From Brachypterus glaber (taxonomy: Eukaryota > Arthropoda > Insecta > Coleoptera > Kateretidae): a stretch of 64,000 nt of DNA. Each line of letters opens with the position of its first letter. The stretch's first letter is position 1. The notes below the pieces were generated by a model that had not been told where the DNA came from, did no database searches, and saw only the letters and a program-made list of their open reading frames with translations. This document shows positions 12,331-24,397 of the stretch, one piece after another. The position numbers and the translations under genes are program-made. The DNA lies in assembly GCA_958510825.1 (NCBI GenBank), contig OY294044.1:102462893-102526892 (forward strand), written 5' to 3'.

Positions 12331-12833
12331 ATAGTCTATAATTAAATAAAATGTTCACCCTTCTAGCACAAAACACCAAACGCGTAGAAAAAATAACAGA
12401 AAAACCTCGAAAACAAACTCAAAACATACATAAATTAGGTTATGTTAACCTGTTGGACGAATATGTTAGAGGTGTGTGAGAAGAATTATATTTTTATATT
12501 TAAATTACTGGTAAAAATAAATAAATATCTGTGTAGTATAACATATTGATTTAATTTTTACATATATAACAAACTGTTGCAACAAAACAACGACAAAAAG
12601 AAACTTTTACTGACTACTGAAGTGAAATGAAAAGACACATCTCTAACAAAGAAAATATTCCTATCTAACGCAACACAGTGTTACCAGCATAAAATATATA
12701 TTTTTTTACTTTATGTTGGACAATTGGAATCAAAATGGAGGACGCATTTAGTCGGGACGCAGAAGTATGCGCCGACGGTCAAAAATCAATCTATTTGTTT
12801 ATTTTGTCTATGGTATTTACATTGTTACCTGTA

Positions 12834-12926
12834 TACTGCCCTACTACGCTAGAAAGCAGTAACTCCAAACGCTGCTGTGCGACAAATGGTATTACTGCTT
12901 CCCAATGTAGTAGGGCTTTTAGACCT
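12834..12926. repeat. Short foldback, about 93 bp
   Basis: TACTGCCCTACTAC...AAGCAGTAA is inverted as TTACTGCTTCCC...GTAGTAGGGC. It is a small MITE-like hairpin; an apparent open frame across it on either strand is an artefact of the palindrome. Confidence 0.7.
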
Positions 12927-13014
12927 ATTTTTTTTTGGTAACAGTAATGCAGCTTATAATATTTCCTCGACTTTTTTCTCATAACTTTGTAGTACTATTA
13001 GAGCATTTTATTGT

Positions 13015-13050
13015 GTTCCTAACTAGTGCTTAAAACGACTAGTTAGGAAC
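13015..13050. repeat. Perfect 13-bp-stem hairpin
   Basis: GTTCCTAACTAGT and ACTAGTTAGGAAC form a perfect 13-bp stem with a 10-base loop. It could be the remnant of a very short MITE. It lies in non-coding DNA. Confidence 0.85.
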
Positions 13051-13186
13051 ATAATTTTTATTTTTCAAAAACAATGAAAATGCTAAATTATTTTCTGTAC
13101 AAAAAATATAGCAAAAGTTAATATACAATAGATACTTTTATAATATAATATTTTTGATAAAAAGTCCAATATATTTGGGAATACCT

Positions 13187-13676
13187 ACACTCAGAAAATC
13201 TTATTGTAATTTTAATACTAAATTTTATTTGTAAATAGATATTTGTTATTTATATCGCCACCATTGGTATTTAATACTTTACTTGTGATATTAAATACTA
13301 CAATGTGTGTATTATATACAATATGTTGTCATACTACTACATCACAACGTACATTTGGATCCCCACGCAACATGTGTTTATTAATACTAGCATGTTATAG
13401 TAAAAATTACTGTAACTTTTGGTTAAGCATATTACACTTATAGTATGGTATACTTTGAGTTGTTGTTAAGTTAATAAACACATGTTGCGTGGGGGTCTAA
13501 ATGTACCAGCACGCTCTCTATGTTAGTATGACAACATATTGTATACAATACACACATTGAAGTAGTTAATATCACAAGTAAAGTATTAAATACCAATGGT
13601 GGTGATATAAATAAAAAATATGTATTAACAAATAACATTCAGTATTAAAAACAACAACAAAATTTCTGGGTGTGCA
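13187..13676. mobile_element. Foldback (MITE), 0.49 kb
   Basis: The left arm passes ATCGCCACCATTGGTATTTAA, ACAATATGTTGTCATAC and CCCCACGCAACATGTGTTTA; the right arm carries their reverse complements in reverse order (TAAACACATGTTGCGTGGGG ... TTAAATACCAATGGTGGTG). Termini are CTACACTCAGAAAAT and AATTTCTGGGTGTG. Arms of about 190 bp surround a 110-bp centre. Confidence 0.9.
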
Positions 13677-14491
13677 TATTAAAAAGTCACACTTTTATCA
13701 CTATAATCTTTTGGAGATTATTGCTAAATTTTTCTTAGTGATTTCTAAAACAGTTTTTTTCTTGTAAAATTACAAGGCCTTTAATTTCAAATACAATATT
13801 ATTTGACAGTTAGTAAAAAAGTTAATTGTCCATGGTAAGTCTTTATTACCAATTTCTCATTGTTTCTTAAAATGAAGAAAACGGCTTTTGATACAGCACT
13901 CCTCAATTATACTTCGCATGCATATAAATTTTCATAAAATATATTTTATAAGTAAATACAATACTTTGCTAAATATTCGCACACCTGTATAAAATTTTGC
14001 AAGAAATTTGGATCGCAAGTATACCTATAACTTTGCATAAAATATCTGCTCAAAATTAATTATGATTTTTAAAATTTGTTTTGTTTGTTCATTTTAGGTG
14101 TACTTTTGTTTATAATTAGAATATTTTATAAGGTGTATATGTGACTAAAATTATGAATAACATTAGCACACACTAGTTGGTGGAGTTTAATTTACCCATA
14201 CGTAACTTTGAAACCGCTAAAAAATAAACCTGTAGGAATCCTACACTATAGGATAAGGGTCAAACAAAAATGTTTAATATATTCTGTAAGCGTTTACCTA
14301 CAGCTGTTGAAGAGGAGATTGTTTAAAAAATAATGCGAAGCAGTCTACGTTTAAAATATATTATAAGTGGTTTTAACCCTACCACACACCCGGGGCGTTA
14401 ACTTTATAAATTAATATTTTTGCGAATTAGTTGTTTTCCGATGTCAAACCTATGCAATAATTAAAGTAATTGATCTTCGTAATAAATGACT

Positions 14492-16190
14492 ATTACTAAT
14501 AACACAAGACCACAAAAAAAAATTGAGTTAGTTTTTCATAAACCAGAATATATTTTTTCTACATATTTATTGGCGCTGAAAACGAATATGGCAATGAAAA
14601 AAATTCTTGATTCTCAAAATCTTCAGGATCTGCAAGATTTCAATATTTTTTTTTTTATGGAAATATTGCTAAATAAAATGGATTCATGCCATTACTACCC
14701 CAGTTAATATTTTACAGGGCCACAAATTATTTCAATAAAAACTTTATATAAATAATATAGATACAGCCAAAAATTTATATATTTAATACTACTATACAGG
14801 GTGATCAGTAACTGCCATGCCAAAATTTAAGAAGTTTCTATAAAGGTTGGTCCAGAAATGAACCCTAAGAGAGCTAGAGCCCCTTCGAGGATGACATTAA
14901 ATGGGGAACAAAAAAAAACATCAATAAAATTTTAATGTTGAAGGGTGATTCTTCATTTAAAAAAAAAACATAGATCGATGAAATGAAAAGAAGAATAAAG
15001 AGAATGGATTGGATAACTGAAGGCTTTAATGCATTTAAATTATTGTAATTACAGTCTAATATGGTATAAAATACCTTGATATGTCCCAGAACGACTTAAA
15101 ACCTATAAATAAATAAATAAATAAATAAAACTGAGCAAAAAAGTATTCTTCACTAAACCATCTAAACTTAATATTAAATAAGTAATAGCCTTTAGATATT
15201 TAATTATTTTTTAGACACCCTGATTTTTTTTCAAAAAAGTAAATATAAACCCTGAATTCGGACGTATTGAAGAATACCCTAGAAAAAAATAACTCTTTGG
15301 AAAAAATTCTAAGCCTTTATTACCCTCATATGTCAATTTCTAGCATTTTTACCTCATAAAAAGTCCGTTTTATTTTTTTAGAGGGGCATAAAAATTGAGA
15401 ATATTCCTTTATTATCCACAAACACTCTTTTATTCTACAAACGCCCAATATCAAAGTTTGTATAACCTTAAAAAAATAAAAACCTCTAAATATTTTTTTA
15501 AAAGTCTAAAAAAAAAATAGGGTGGTTTTTTCACCTAAATGAACAATTTTGAGGGGTGGGACCCAAACAATTCCGTAGGTCCTGGTCACCCTAATGTATA
15601 GGTACATACAAATATTTATGAAAAAAAAAAACTAATTATAAGAAATTCTTTTGTCCGCCATATTGAAACTGTAATTTTATTTATTGAAAATTCATTACTA
15701 TTTTTAAAACGGATGACCTACAAAAGCTTGTTTACAAAAAAAAAGTTTACTTTCGGTTGTTAACAGATTTACGATAAAATTTGACCAATGTGCTTGTGGT
15801 TTTAAAACAAACTGGGGATCAGGGAAGTCCTTTATTATTAAATTTGTTTAAATCCCTAAAAAAAATCTTGTTAAGGGTATCAAACAATTGTATGATATTT
15901 CTTTTGTCATGTACAATGTTCAACGCCCCCCTACTGGATATAAAAAAAATTGTATTATTTTTATAAAGCATATGTATGTAGTAGTATTACACATATAAAT
16001 TTTTGGCTGTATCTATATTTTTATACAAAATTTTTAATAAAATATATCGAAAAAACACGAAAAAAGTGCCATATTTGGATTTTGTGACCCTGTAAAAAAT
16101 TAACTATGGTAGATATTTAAAATCCGCAAGTATTGGTATCTTTTAAATATTTTTTTCCTACTATTTTTTTTTGTGGTCCTGTGTAATTAC
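14492..16190. mobile_element. Large foldback, 1.7 kb, with nested TE
   Basis: Outer termini ACTAATAACACAAGACCACAA and its counterpart TTGTGGTCCTGTGTAATTA are inverted. Inner landmarks also mirror: AGTTAATATTTTACAGGGCCACAAA (14704) against TTTTGTGACCCTGTAAAAAATTAAC (16080), and ATAGATACAGCCAAAAATTTATAT (14758) against the same read inverted at 15985. The element sits inside a GCGAA unit. The T1 element is nested in its centre. Confidence 0.82.
14797..15596. mobile_element. Family T copy 1 (TA-flanked, CAGGGTGAYCAG ends)
   Basis: The left end is TA-CAGGGTGATCAGTAAC at 14797; the right end reads ...CTGGTCACCCTAATG-TA at 15596. Subterminal GGTTGGTCCAGAAATGAACC matches family T copies at 32879 (GGTTGGACTGGAAATGAGCC) and 43203. 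A LINE-like 3' tail with (TAAA)n (15105-15128) is inserted within. TA flanks suggest Tc1/mariner-type mobilisation. Confidence 0.7.
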
Positions 16191-16774
16191 TACAAAGTAA
16201 TTGTTTTCGAAGTAATTAGTTTAGGTGTTGGGAAGTAAAAACTATGCGAAGTTCTTGGCTTGCGGTTTTTTCTAAAGGCACATATTTCTCAAAATATTAC
16301 TTCGCACGAATAATTCTCAAAAAGATTAGAATTCAATTACACCTATAACTTCGCAGGAAATAACTGCGCAAAATTAATCATAAATATTCAAATTTGTTTT
16401 GTTTAGTTAGTTTGGTTGACCTATTATTTTCTTTTTTTTTTTCTTCAATATTTGTTCTTTTACATTTCTATTAAATATTAAATAAGAATATTTTTGCGAA
16501 TAAATTGCTTTGCATTGTAATAATTAAATTAATTTTTCTTCGCAATAATTATTACAGAAATTAAACTTTGCCAAGTAAATTGTTTTAGGCTTGCAAAGCT
16601 TTATTCTAAGGTAAATATTTCGCAAAATATAACTTTTTATAAATAATATTTCGCAAGAAAATTAGATCGCAAGTATTTAGGTATACAAGGAAAAAAATAA
16701 ATAAATTGACTATATAAAATAAAATTATTTTTTAAAATTAATAGCTTTGTAATGCCAAATGTACATATCCAATA

Positions 16775-17909
16775 GGGTGGGTCAAAAAAACCGACTATTT
16801 TTTTTTTACTTTGTACTCTGAAAAATAGGTTGGTAGACATCTCTAGAAAATTCTTACCAAATATGAGCTCTTAATTTTGATAAGAAGGTCCTCCGCTTTA
16901 GAATTTTCCATTTTTTCCTCAGTATTAGAAACAAAAATTCATATCTCTTTGACAACTGTTCGTTAAAAAGTAAAAAGTAAAAGATATTCATCATCAAACT
17001 TCAATGCATACTAATTTTAATAGTTTTTGATGAATAATTCGAAAAATTTCAATTTAATTTATGAGTTTCACGAAAATTTATACAAATTTGAGTTTCTATG
17101 AAAAGAGAAATGTTTTAAACTATTTGTCTCGTTTTTTTTTAGTCCTACGTATGTTTGGTTATATTGAAAAAAACTCAGTCAATGATTTATTAAATTTTGA
17201 AAAAAATAACGTTTTCGTTATGAATTAAATATGAAAAGTATTGATTTTGAAAAAAAAAAATTATGAAAATATTATTAAAATAAAAAAGTTTCAAATAAAT
17301 TTTCGAAAGGGAAACTTCTATAAGAGTTACTCCTACGATAGAAACTCAAATTTGTATAAATTTTCGTGAAACTCATAAATTAAATTGAAATTTTTCGAAT
17401 TATTCATCAAAAACTATTAAAATTAGTATGCATTGAAGTTTGACGATGAATATCTTTTAAACGCTTAATTTAATCGACAAATTATAAGAGACCATTTTTG
17501 TAGAGCAGTTAATTTCCTACAAAACTATGAATTGCGCAATTCATAACAATTTTTTCTAAGTGAGTTATAAAATTCATAAGCAAAACTGAAATGTCTCTTA
17601 AAATAATCAAACTTTAACCTTTGATATCTTTTAAACGGTGAGGTTTACGAAAAAATTGTAAGAGACCTTTTTTGTAGAGCGTTCGATTTCCTACAAGAAT
17701 GTGGGGAGAATTACTTTTTAATGAACAGTTTTCAAAGAGATATGAATTTTTGTTTCTAATACTGAGGAAAAAATGGAAAATTGTAAAGCGGAGGACCTTC
17801 TTATCAAAATTAAGAGCTCATATTTGGTGAGAATTTTCTAGAGGTGTCTAGCAACCGATTTTTCAGAGTACAAAGTAAAAAAAAAATAGTCGGTTTTTTT
17901 GACCCACCC
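16775..17909. mobile_element. TA-flanked MITE/foldback, 1.1 kb
   Basis: Termini GGGTGGGTCAAAAAAACCGAC and GTCGGTTTTTTTGACCCACC are near-perfect inverted repeats bounded by TA on both sides (16773-16774, 17910-17911). Arms of roughly 330 bp match closely (TTCTTACCAAATATGAGCTC / GAGCTCATATTTGGTGAGAA; GGAGGACCTTCTTATC). The right half contains an extra partial duplication (TTTTGTAGAGC at about 17500 and 17675). It interrupts copy 3 of the GCGAA array. Confidence 0.92.
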
Positions 17910-18149
17910 TAATATGCAATCTTAAAGTATTTTATCTTTAAAATAAATATTATAAAGATTAAACTTTGCAAAGTAAATAGTTTATGTCTAAGGAATTAAA
18001 ACGTAAAATATTACTTTACAAGAATAATATTTCGCATGAAAATTTGATTGAAAATATATCTTATCTTATCTTATAACTTTGCAGGAAATATCTACGTAAA
18101 ATTAAATAAAAATTGTCAAATTTGTTTTGTTTCTTTCGGTTGTCCTATT

Positions 18150-18537
18150 ACTTTCCCCAAGGAAATTCTTGCGTTAGTAAAAAAATTTCGAAACATTTTT
18201 ATTGCTTTTTTTAAGTTTCCGGACGTTTTATATCCAAAACATATAATTTCCGTCAAAAAAAAATTCTGTCTGTCGGTCTGTGTCTAAAGACTTCAAATTT
18301 GGACCACAGGTTAATTATGGGATTGTTTTTAGTAAAAATCGGATTTGAGTAAGGGGGTAAAATGGGGTAAAAACAATTTTTTTTTCAATTTATTTTTCGT
18401 TTTACGAAAAAAAAACGTATTTTGAAAATTTTTTTTTTTTGAAAAAATTCTTTTTTTTAGTTTTTCTTTTTTTTTCTTGTTTGAAACCTAGGCCTAGGGT
18501 GGAAAGTATTATTTTGTTGGCAGCTGTATTTTTTATG
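18150..18537 (+). repeat. Dispersed repeat R1, copy 1
   Basis: Begins CTTTCCCCAAGGAAATTCTTGCG and runs through TTTATATCCAAAACATATAAT, TTCTGTCTGTCGGTCTGTGT, GGACCACAGGTTAA, a GGGGTAAAATGGGGTAAAAAC stretch and ends near GAAACCTAGGCCTAG...TTTTTTAT. A second copy in the same orientation is at 30679-31092. It interrupts a GCGAA unit, which defines its borders. No coding potential was recognised. Confidence 0.8.
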
Positions 18538-18841
18538 CTTTGTTCTTTTAAATTTCTATTAACTACATAAAATAAGAATATATTTGCGAATTAATGCAAT
18601 TTATGCAATAATTAAAGTATTTAATCTTAATAATTATTACTTTGCGAAGGAAATGGTTTGAGTTATAGGAAGTAAAACGTATGCGAAATAATTGGCTTGC
18701 GAAATTTATTTGCGATTTTGTTCTTTTCAAGTTATTGCCGCGAAGTTTTCTGTTGTGAATTAATATACGTGAACCTTAACTTCAGAGTACTTATTAAATT
18801 TCAGGTTTGTAAGTATTTAAGTAAATTCGTTTATATTTCAG

Positions 18842-19016
18842 TTTAGCATGGTTTGAAGACCTAGGCCTAAAATGGTATGCTTTACCCGCTGTGTCCAATA
18901 TGATGTTCGACTGCGGCGGACTTCAATTTACAGGGGCCCCTTTTAATGGATGGTACATGAGTACGGAAATCGGTTGCCGAAATTTGGGAGATACGCATAG
19001 GCTAAATATGTTAGAG
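18842..19016 (+). CDS. Nos: Nitric oxide synthase, exon B (substrate-binding part of oxygenase domain)
   Basis: One base completes an Asn codon from exon A, then 58 codons follow: [15 protein letters not shown], then [42 protein letters not shown]. In characterised NOS enzymes the Glu of the WY-STEIG segment binds the arginine guanidinium, and the VSN-MFDCGG strand lines the haem distal pocket; both are kept. The acceptor is TTATATTTCAG (18831-18841) and the donor GTAAGAG (19017). The exon ends on a complete codon (phase 0). Repeat array DNA ends about 100 bp upstream. Confidence 0.95.
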
Positions 19017-19224
19017 GTAAGAGTGTGGGTCACTTGATCTGGGCCTTTGGGTCAGGAGTTATTTTAACAAAATGTACAGAGGGAAATTTAAATGTGCAGT
19101 AAAAAATTTTGATTTGTGCAGTATAAAATAAATGCATTTATTAAAAATATTACAATAAAAGTAAAAAACACTGCCCAGTAAAAAAGCTTTTCCATTTTTA
19201 ACCTCCGTGCGTCAAATTGATTTT

Positions 19225-19730
19225 TAATTATCAGATTCACTTTTAGCAACCTTTAAAACCACAATATACAAATTTCCTAGAAAACTACCCCCCGCTACTT
19301 AAGGAGTGAATTTAGAAAAAAAATATTTTAAGATTCAATTTTAGCGATCTCAAAATCCCCAATAGATCAATTAAAAAAAAAACTACCCCCGTCCCTCAGG
19401 GGGAATTTTTTTATTATCAGATTCACTTTCAAAAAATTTAAAAAGCCCAATATACCAATTTTCACAAAAACTACTCCCCGCACCTCAGTGGGAGGAATTA
19501 GAAAAATTTTATTATGAGATTCAGTTTCGTCAACCCCAAAAACCCCTATATACCAATTTTGACGAAAATATTGAAAACATTTAAAAATATTTACCCCCTC
19601 ACCCCCGCGGGGGTGGATTTAGAAAAAAAATATTATTATATTCAATTTTAGCAACCTTCAAAACCCCTGTACAGTAATATTAAATTCAAAAAATATTTTT
19701 TTTCCCATTTGCCCCCCTTGCCGTACCCCA
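19225..19730 (+). repeat. Minisatellite, about 90-120-bp unit, four to five copies
   Basis: Each unit reads roughly: TTATCAGATTCACTTTYAGCAACC, AAAACCCCTATATACC, AATTTTCACAAAAACTACC, CCCGCACCTCAGGGGG, AATTTAGAAAAAAA. The C-rich anchor occurs at 19283, 19381, 19469 and 19591, giving periods of 98, 88 and 122. Single units also occur at 4370-4455 (+) and inverted at 22725-22800 and 23205-23270, so the unit is dispersed as well as tandem. Confidence 0.85.
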
Positions 19731-20573
19731 ATGTTCTCCAAAAACACTACTGAGCGAGAACTTTTGGTAACATTCCTGTATGCCAATCTTCAAGTCACTA
19801 GCTTAAAGCGTTCTTAAATTATCATGCACACAAGATTCAGAGAGACCGCACTATGTCGCTAAATGAGAAAAAAGTGAACAGAATTATTTTATCATTAAAA
19901 TAAGCTGGGAGTACTTTAATATATATAAAAAAATAGTTTACTCACAATTCTGAGCTTTAATATTAAAGTTTTAGGACTAAAAGGGTTCATCTGAGGAGTG
20001 TTTTTTGACTTATTTAAAATATATATTTTCACAAAGCAGCTCCGAATGGGGGGGGGGCGGTTCTAAATAATATTTCGATTATTTATGATAAGATCTATCT
20101 GCATACCAAATATTAGCTTACCAATAGTTTTTAAGAAATGAGTACCCAAGCTTAAAAAGCCGGCTGGAAATTTCTGATATAAATTTTTTAAAAATGTCAA
20201 AAATGTCAAAACATATAGCAACAGAAATGCTTATATCTTCCAATGGGCCAAAATAGGCACTCTAATATTTATACAGTATTAATATTATATATTTAGTAAC
20301 ATTTTTACGTATATATCTGATGGACGACGATGGACGAACAAAACTATTCTCAAATTTTATGTGCGAGAGACACGTAGAAAGAAGGTCCTGAAATTTAGCT
20401 AGCAGCTATGGGGGGAGCCTCCCCCACCTATCTTGAAATCTAAAAAGTTGCATATTTTATGGATTTAAATAAACAAGTTGCATATTTCACGAAAGGGTGC
20501 GACCTTTTTTTTAGTCATTAACTTTTTTGTATCGAAGAAGAAAGTTGCATATTTCATAGATTCATATAAAAAT

Positions 20574-21672
20574 TGCGTAACACGGTGTTCTAGAAGAACT
20601 TTTAAATGGCATGACAACTTCCATTTTTTTTTCTGTTTGGAATTTGTTATATAACCTCTAATTAAAAAAATGAGGCCAAAAATTTAAAAATCGTTAGAGC
20701 CGCTTTTGAAAAAAATGTTTTCTTAAAAAAAAAAAAAATTGATATATCATGCTAACCGACGCTAACATACTTGATTTGACCTCGATGTCAATAAAATTAA
20801 ATTGGAGTCAAAGTAGAATTTACTGACATATGCAAAACTACCCCTTATTTGCCCACCCTCATGGAATCACCTCCAACTAGTTTTTTAAATAGCATTCCCC
20901 TATTTTACTAAGAATATGAAAGCTCGTTTGATTCTAAACTTAACTAGAAAATTTTCCAAAAACTTACGTTAAATTGTACACAAATTGATTAATATATCCA
21001 AAACCAACTCATAATAACCCACTCTCCTGGAACCACCCACAACTTTGTTTTAAATACCACCCTTCCATTAATAAATAATAATTGTTATTTAGAGCCCCTT
21101 AAAATCTAAGATACCACTTATAATAAATGGTTGAACTCAGAAAGAAGTGCACTTTCATAGCCTTTAATAAGAATTGGGAGGTGCTATTTGAAAAACAGAA
21201 GTTGGGGGTGGTTTCAAGGGGGTGGGTAAGCAAGGGGCAGCTTTGAATAAGTCAGTAAAATCTTTTTGGCTTTGATTTAATGCTATTTTTTGCAAATTTT
21301 AATACCTTTTTAAATAACTGAGATAAGCTATACAAGAACTTGGTGGGACACCCAGTATATTGAACGGATGGACCGTTTTGAAAAAACATTGGTGGGAGTT
21401 CTTAGGTAACATAGCGGTACCACTATGCCAAGTTTGGGCAAAATCCGAGACATCGAGGGCAAACCGAGTATGTTAGTGTGAAATATCAAAGATATTTTTT
21501 AAAAAACACATTTTTTTCATAAACGGCTCTAACGATTTTTAAAAATTTGGTCTTATTTTTTTAAATAGAGCTCATACATATAACATACATGTATAACAAA
21601 TTCCAAAAAGAAAAAAAAATGGAAGTTGTTTTGTCATTTAAAAGTTCTTTTAGAACAGCGTGATAATTCACG
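20574..21672. mobile_element. Foldback, 1.1 kb, flanked by about 50-bp direct repeats
   Basis: Arms mirror through GAACTTTTAAATGGCATGACAA / TTTGTCATTTAAAAGTTC, TTTAAAAATCGTTAGAGCCG / CGGCTCTAACGATTTTTAAA and AGTGGGTTG-like C/G-rich centre parts (TTGCCCACCCTCATGGAATC / TTTCAAGGGGGTGGGTAAGC). TTCACGAAAGGGTG...TAGTCATTAACTTTTTTGT occurs just outside on both sides (20487 and 21671) in direct orientation. Confidence 0.8.
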
Positions 21673-22143
21673 AAAGGGTGGAACCTTTATTTTTTTATTT
21701 TTTTTTAGTCATTAACTTTTTTGTCGGAGCAAAAAGTTGTTTAGGCTAAAAAAGTTGAAATTGGAAAGGAATAATGTTTAGGTTATTTTGCCTGAACTCT
21801 ATCTCTATAATTTCGTATGTTTTGGCCTGTTTTAAAAGTTCTGGACCCGAAATTTATAAATGTAGCTAAAATGTTTTCAAGTAATAATGCCTGTTGTAGA
21901 TTTCTACCTAATCGAACAAAAACCAACAAGAATTTCTAATTTTTCATTTTAAAGCATTTAACTCGGCATTTAACCTTGAAAAGCGCAAAGTATTGGCATT
22001 TTTATGGTTTTCTAACGTTAAAACGCGATAAAAATAAACAAATATTTAAACCTAAAAAACTCGAAATATTTGCATTGCATTGTGAATTACCGGCATTTTA
22101 CGCTTAAACTCAAGCTTTATGTACAAAAAACTTATCCAACCTA

Positions 22144-22292
22144 AAGGCCTATCCAGAAGCTTGCATAAGAGCATAAAATATAAGAATACGGCGCCGTGAT
22201 TGGCTTACAAGATACATGGCGGAACATCAAGCCAATCACGGCATCGTATTGTTATGTATTACGTTCTTATGCGAGCCTGTGAATATGCCTTA
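22144..22292. mobile_element. Family X foldback, copy 1
   Basis: AAGGCCTATCCAGAAGCTTGCATAAG... and ...CTTATGCGAGCCTGTGAATATGCCTT are inverted; the inner arm CCGTGATTGGCTT / AAGCCAATCACGG is nearly exact. Copy 2 is at 56769. Confidence 0.85.
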
Positions 22293-23299
22293 ACACTCCA
22301 CTCTCAAAGCATATTAACAACTGCAGGTTTCTGTTAAATAATTACTCTTTTTTTTTTCGGTTCTCGCGCATGCGAGAATATTTGAAATTGTTTATTTAGA
22401 GCCGCTTCACCCCTTGTGATCCACTTCACACCAGATGACGGTATCTACTAAATGATAGGTGGCTTTTCAGTTATATTATGGCATAAGGAAAAGCCAAAGG
22501 CGTACAACTGATTTAAAATTAGCTAATTTCTGGAGTTTCGCAATTGAGTACATTAAAACGTCAACTAGATTATGTTACTTTAAATTAACCGCCTATTCAG
22601 GCAGAATAACAAAATAATCTACTTATACTAATGAAGTAGATTTATTGTAACTCTTTTCCTTAAGAGAAAAGTAGGTATATTTTTGTATCTCAAAGAATTA
22701 TAAATAATTTTAATATTTTCTTGAAAATTTGCATATAGGGCTTTTTAAGATCAACGAAACTGAATATGATAATAAAATTTAACATTTTCGTGAAAATTGA
22801 TGTACCGGGTGACACAAGAAGTATTGCCTACGAATTACACAAAAAAAATATGCCTGGGTTTATTTTATGATTTTTTTATTTGTCATGCTTCAAAATAATG
22901 GAAAAATGGTGTCCGGTCAGTGGGCTCAAACGGAACTAAAATTTTATGGGACAGAGTATAGATAGTAAAAAAAATTATAACCTACAATTTTTCTTGGCGT
23001 GTTTGTCAAAAAATTAATCAAATTACAATTTATAAGAAAATATATCTTTCTAAACCTTTTTTTGTAAATTAGCCGTTATAATGGTTTGTATTGTAAAATT
23101 AAATGAAGGGTACAAGGGAATAATGATCAAAGTTGCATTTCCGGGAGGAAAAACACAGTTAACTTTTCCATATATGAAAAATCTATAGATTTTAAACCTT
23201 GTAGTTTTTGAGGTTGCTGAAAGTGAATCTGATAATAAAAAATCCATTTAATGCTCGGAGGTGAAAAATGGGAAAGCGATTTTACTGAACAGTATATTT

Positions 23300-24260
23300 C
23301 TAATTTATTATATGTACATATTACCCACTCGAACTTCAATATATATTTATTAGATATAATAATAAAGTTATTATTTATGATCACTACATTACAAAAATGC
23401 TCCAACGCCAAAGTGCGTATATTTTTTTAGCGCTTTATGGTTTTAGGGGCGAAGTCGACCAAAAAATCTATTTTTTTTTGCATATTCGGACTTAAAATGC
23501 CATGAAACGTCGAGAAAATGTGAAAAAGTGGGTGTTAAAAAAATATCGGTTTTTCTGTCCTCTGACTATAAACCTTCTAACTTTTTAATTCAGGACCTTC
23601 GTAGTTTTTCTGATGTCAAATATGGTTAACATTGGGATAAAGTAGGGGGACAAAGGGGACAAAAACTAATATTTTATGATATAGCTTATTATTAATCGAA
23701 GGATAAAAATTCTTGCGCAGATAAAAAGTATTTTTTTTTATTTTCCACTAAAATTTTAATTAATTTTGTTGTAGGATAAGAATTGTTATCTTTCGATCAA
23801 TAATAAGCCAGTTAACGCCATAAATATTGGTTTTTGACCCCTTTCCCCCCCTTGATACTCTCCAATGTTAACCATGTTTGACGTCAGGTAAACAACGAAG
23901 GTCCTAAATTTTACATTGATGGATTTTTTTAAATCAGACCTTTGGTTTAAAAATTACAAGGTTTATAGTCAGAGAACAGACAGAGCGATATTTTTTAAAA
24001 CCCACTTTTTCATATTTTGTCTACGTTTCATGGCATTTTAAGTCCGAATATGCAAAATTTTTTTTTTTGATTTTTCGGTCAACTTCCCCCCTAAAACAAT
24101 AAAGCGCTAGAAAAAGAATATAGGCCTTTGGGTATTGGAGATAAGCATTTTTGTAATGTAGTACTGATCATAAATAATAACTTTATTATTATATCTAAAA
24201 TAAATATTGAAGTTCGAGTTCGAGTACGTAATACATAGTACATATTATAATAAATTAGAA
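23300..24260. mobile_element. Family Y foldback, copy 1 (about 1 kb)
   Basis: Left arm landmarks TTATTTATGATCACTACATTACAAAAATG, ATGCCATGAAACGTCGA, GTGAAAAAGTGGGT and GGACCTTCGTAG are mirrored on the right (CATTTTTGTAATGTAGTACTGATC, CTACGTTTCATGGCAT, ACCCACTTTTTC, AACGAAGGTCCT). A second copy with the same order is at 35955-36790. An outer segment (24260-24400, TTCTTATGGTGTGTTTAA...) is also shared with the second locus. Confidence 0.88.
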
Positions 24261-24397
24261 AAAACGTAAAAAAAAACGATTGATCGGAACGATTTTTGTT
24301 TATATTTTCCTAAATTACTTCTTATGGTGTGTTTAAAAAATTTATGAAAAAAAATTAAGGGTCGAAAACAAAAAGTTAAAATTTTTAAAAAACCACC

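Larger units (their letters stand above)
13900..18745 (+). repeat. Decayed tandem array of about 0.35-kb GCGAA-rich units, broken by insertions
   Basis: Four to five direct copies of one unit are recognisable. Each has the order: AATATTACTTCGCA..., GCAAGAAATTTGGATCGCAAG, CTATAACTTCGCAGGAAATATCTGCGCAAAATTAAT, TTTGTTTTGTTT, ATTTTTGCGAATTAA, TTCGCAATAATTATTACTTTGCGAAG, AGTTTAGG. Copies: 13900-14490 plus 16191-16225; 16225-16587 (least disturbed, 363 bp); 16588-16740 plus 17935-17990; 17990-18690; and a partial at 18690-18745. Insertions account for the irregular length: a 1.7-kb palindrome in copy 1, a TA-flanked MITE in copy 3 and repeat R1 in copy 4. The array stops about 100 bp before exon B. 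Confidence 0.75.
6616..18841 (+). other. Nos: Nos intron A/B (12.2 kb)
   Basis: GT...AG intron between exons A and B. It holds foldbacks, a SINE, a LINE tail, a nested 1.7-kb palindrome and the GCGAA tandem array listed separately. Stretches where I see nothing recognisable: 7549-8334, 8620-10040, 10860-11700, 12330-12830 and 13690-13890. 10040-10380 is a GC-richer island (AGCCTAGTCAGTAAGTGACTG, CTTCGGCGGGTGACCC) of unknown origin, with no box-B sequence that would make it a SINE. Confidence 0.85.

Noticed and set aside
19225..19730. CRISPR-like array
   Set aside because: Units are contiguous, diverged and about 100 bp with no spacers, in a eukaryotic intron.
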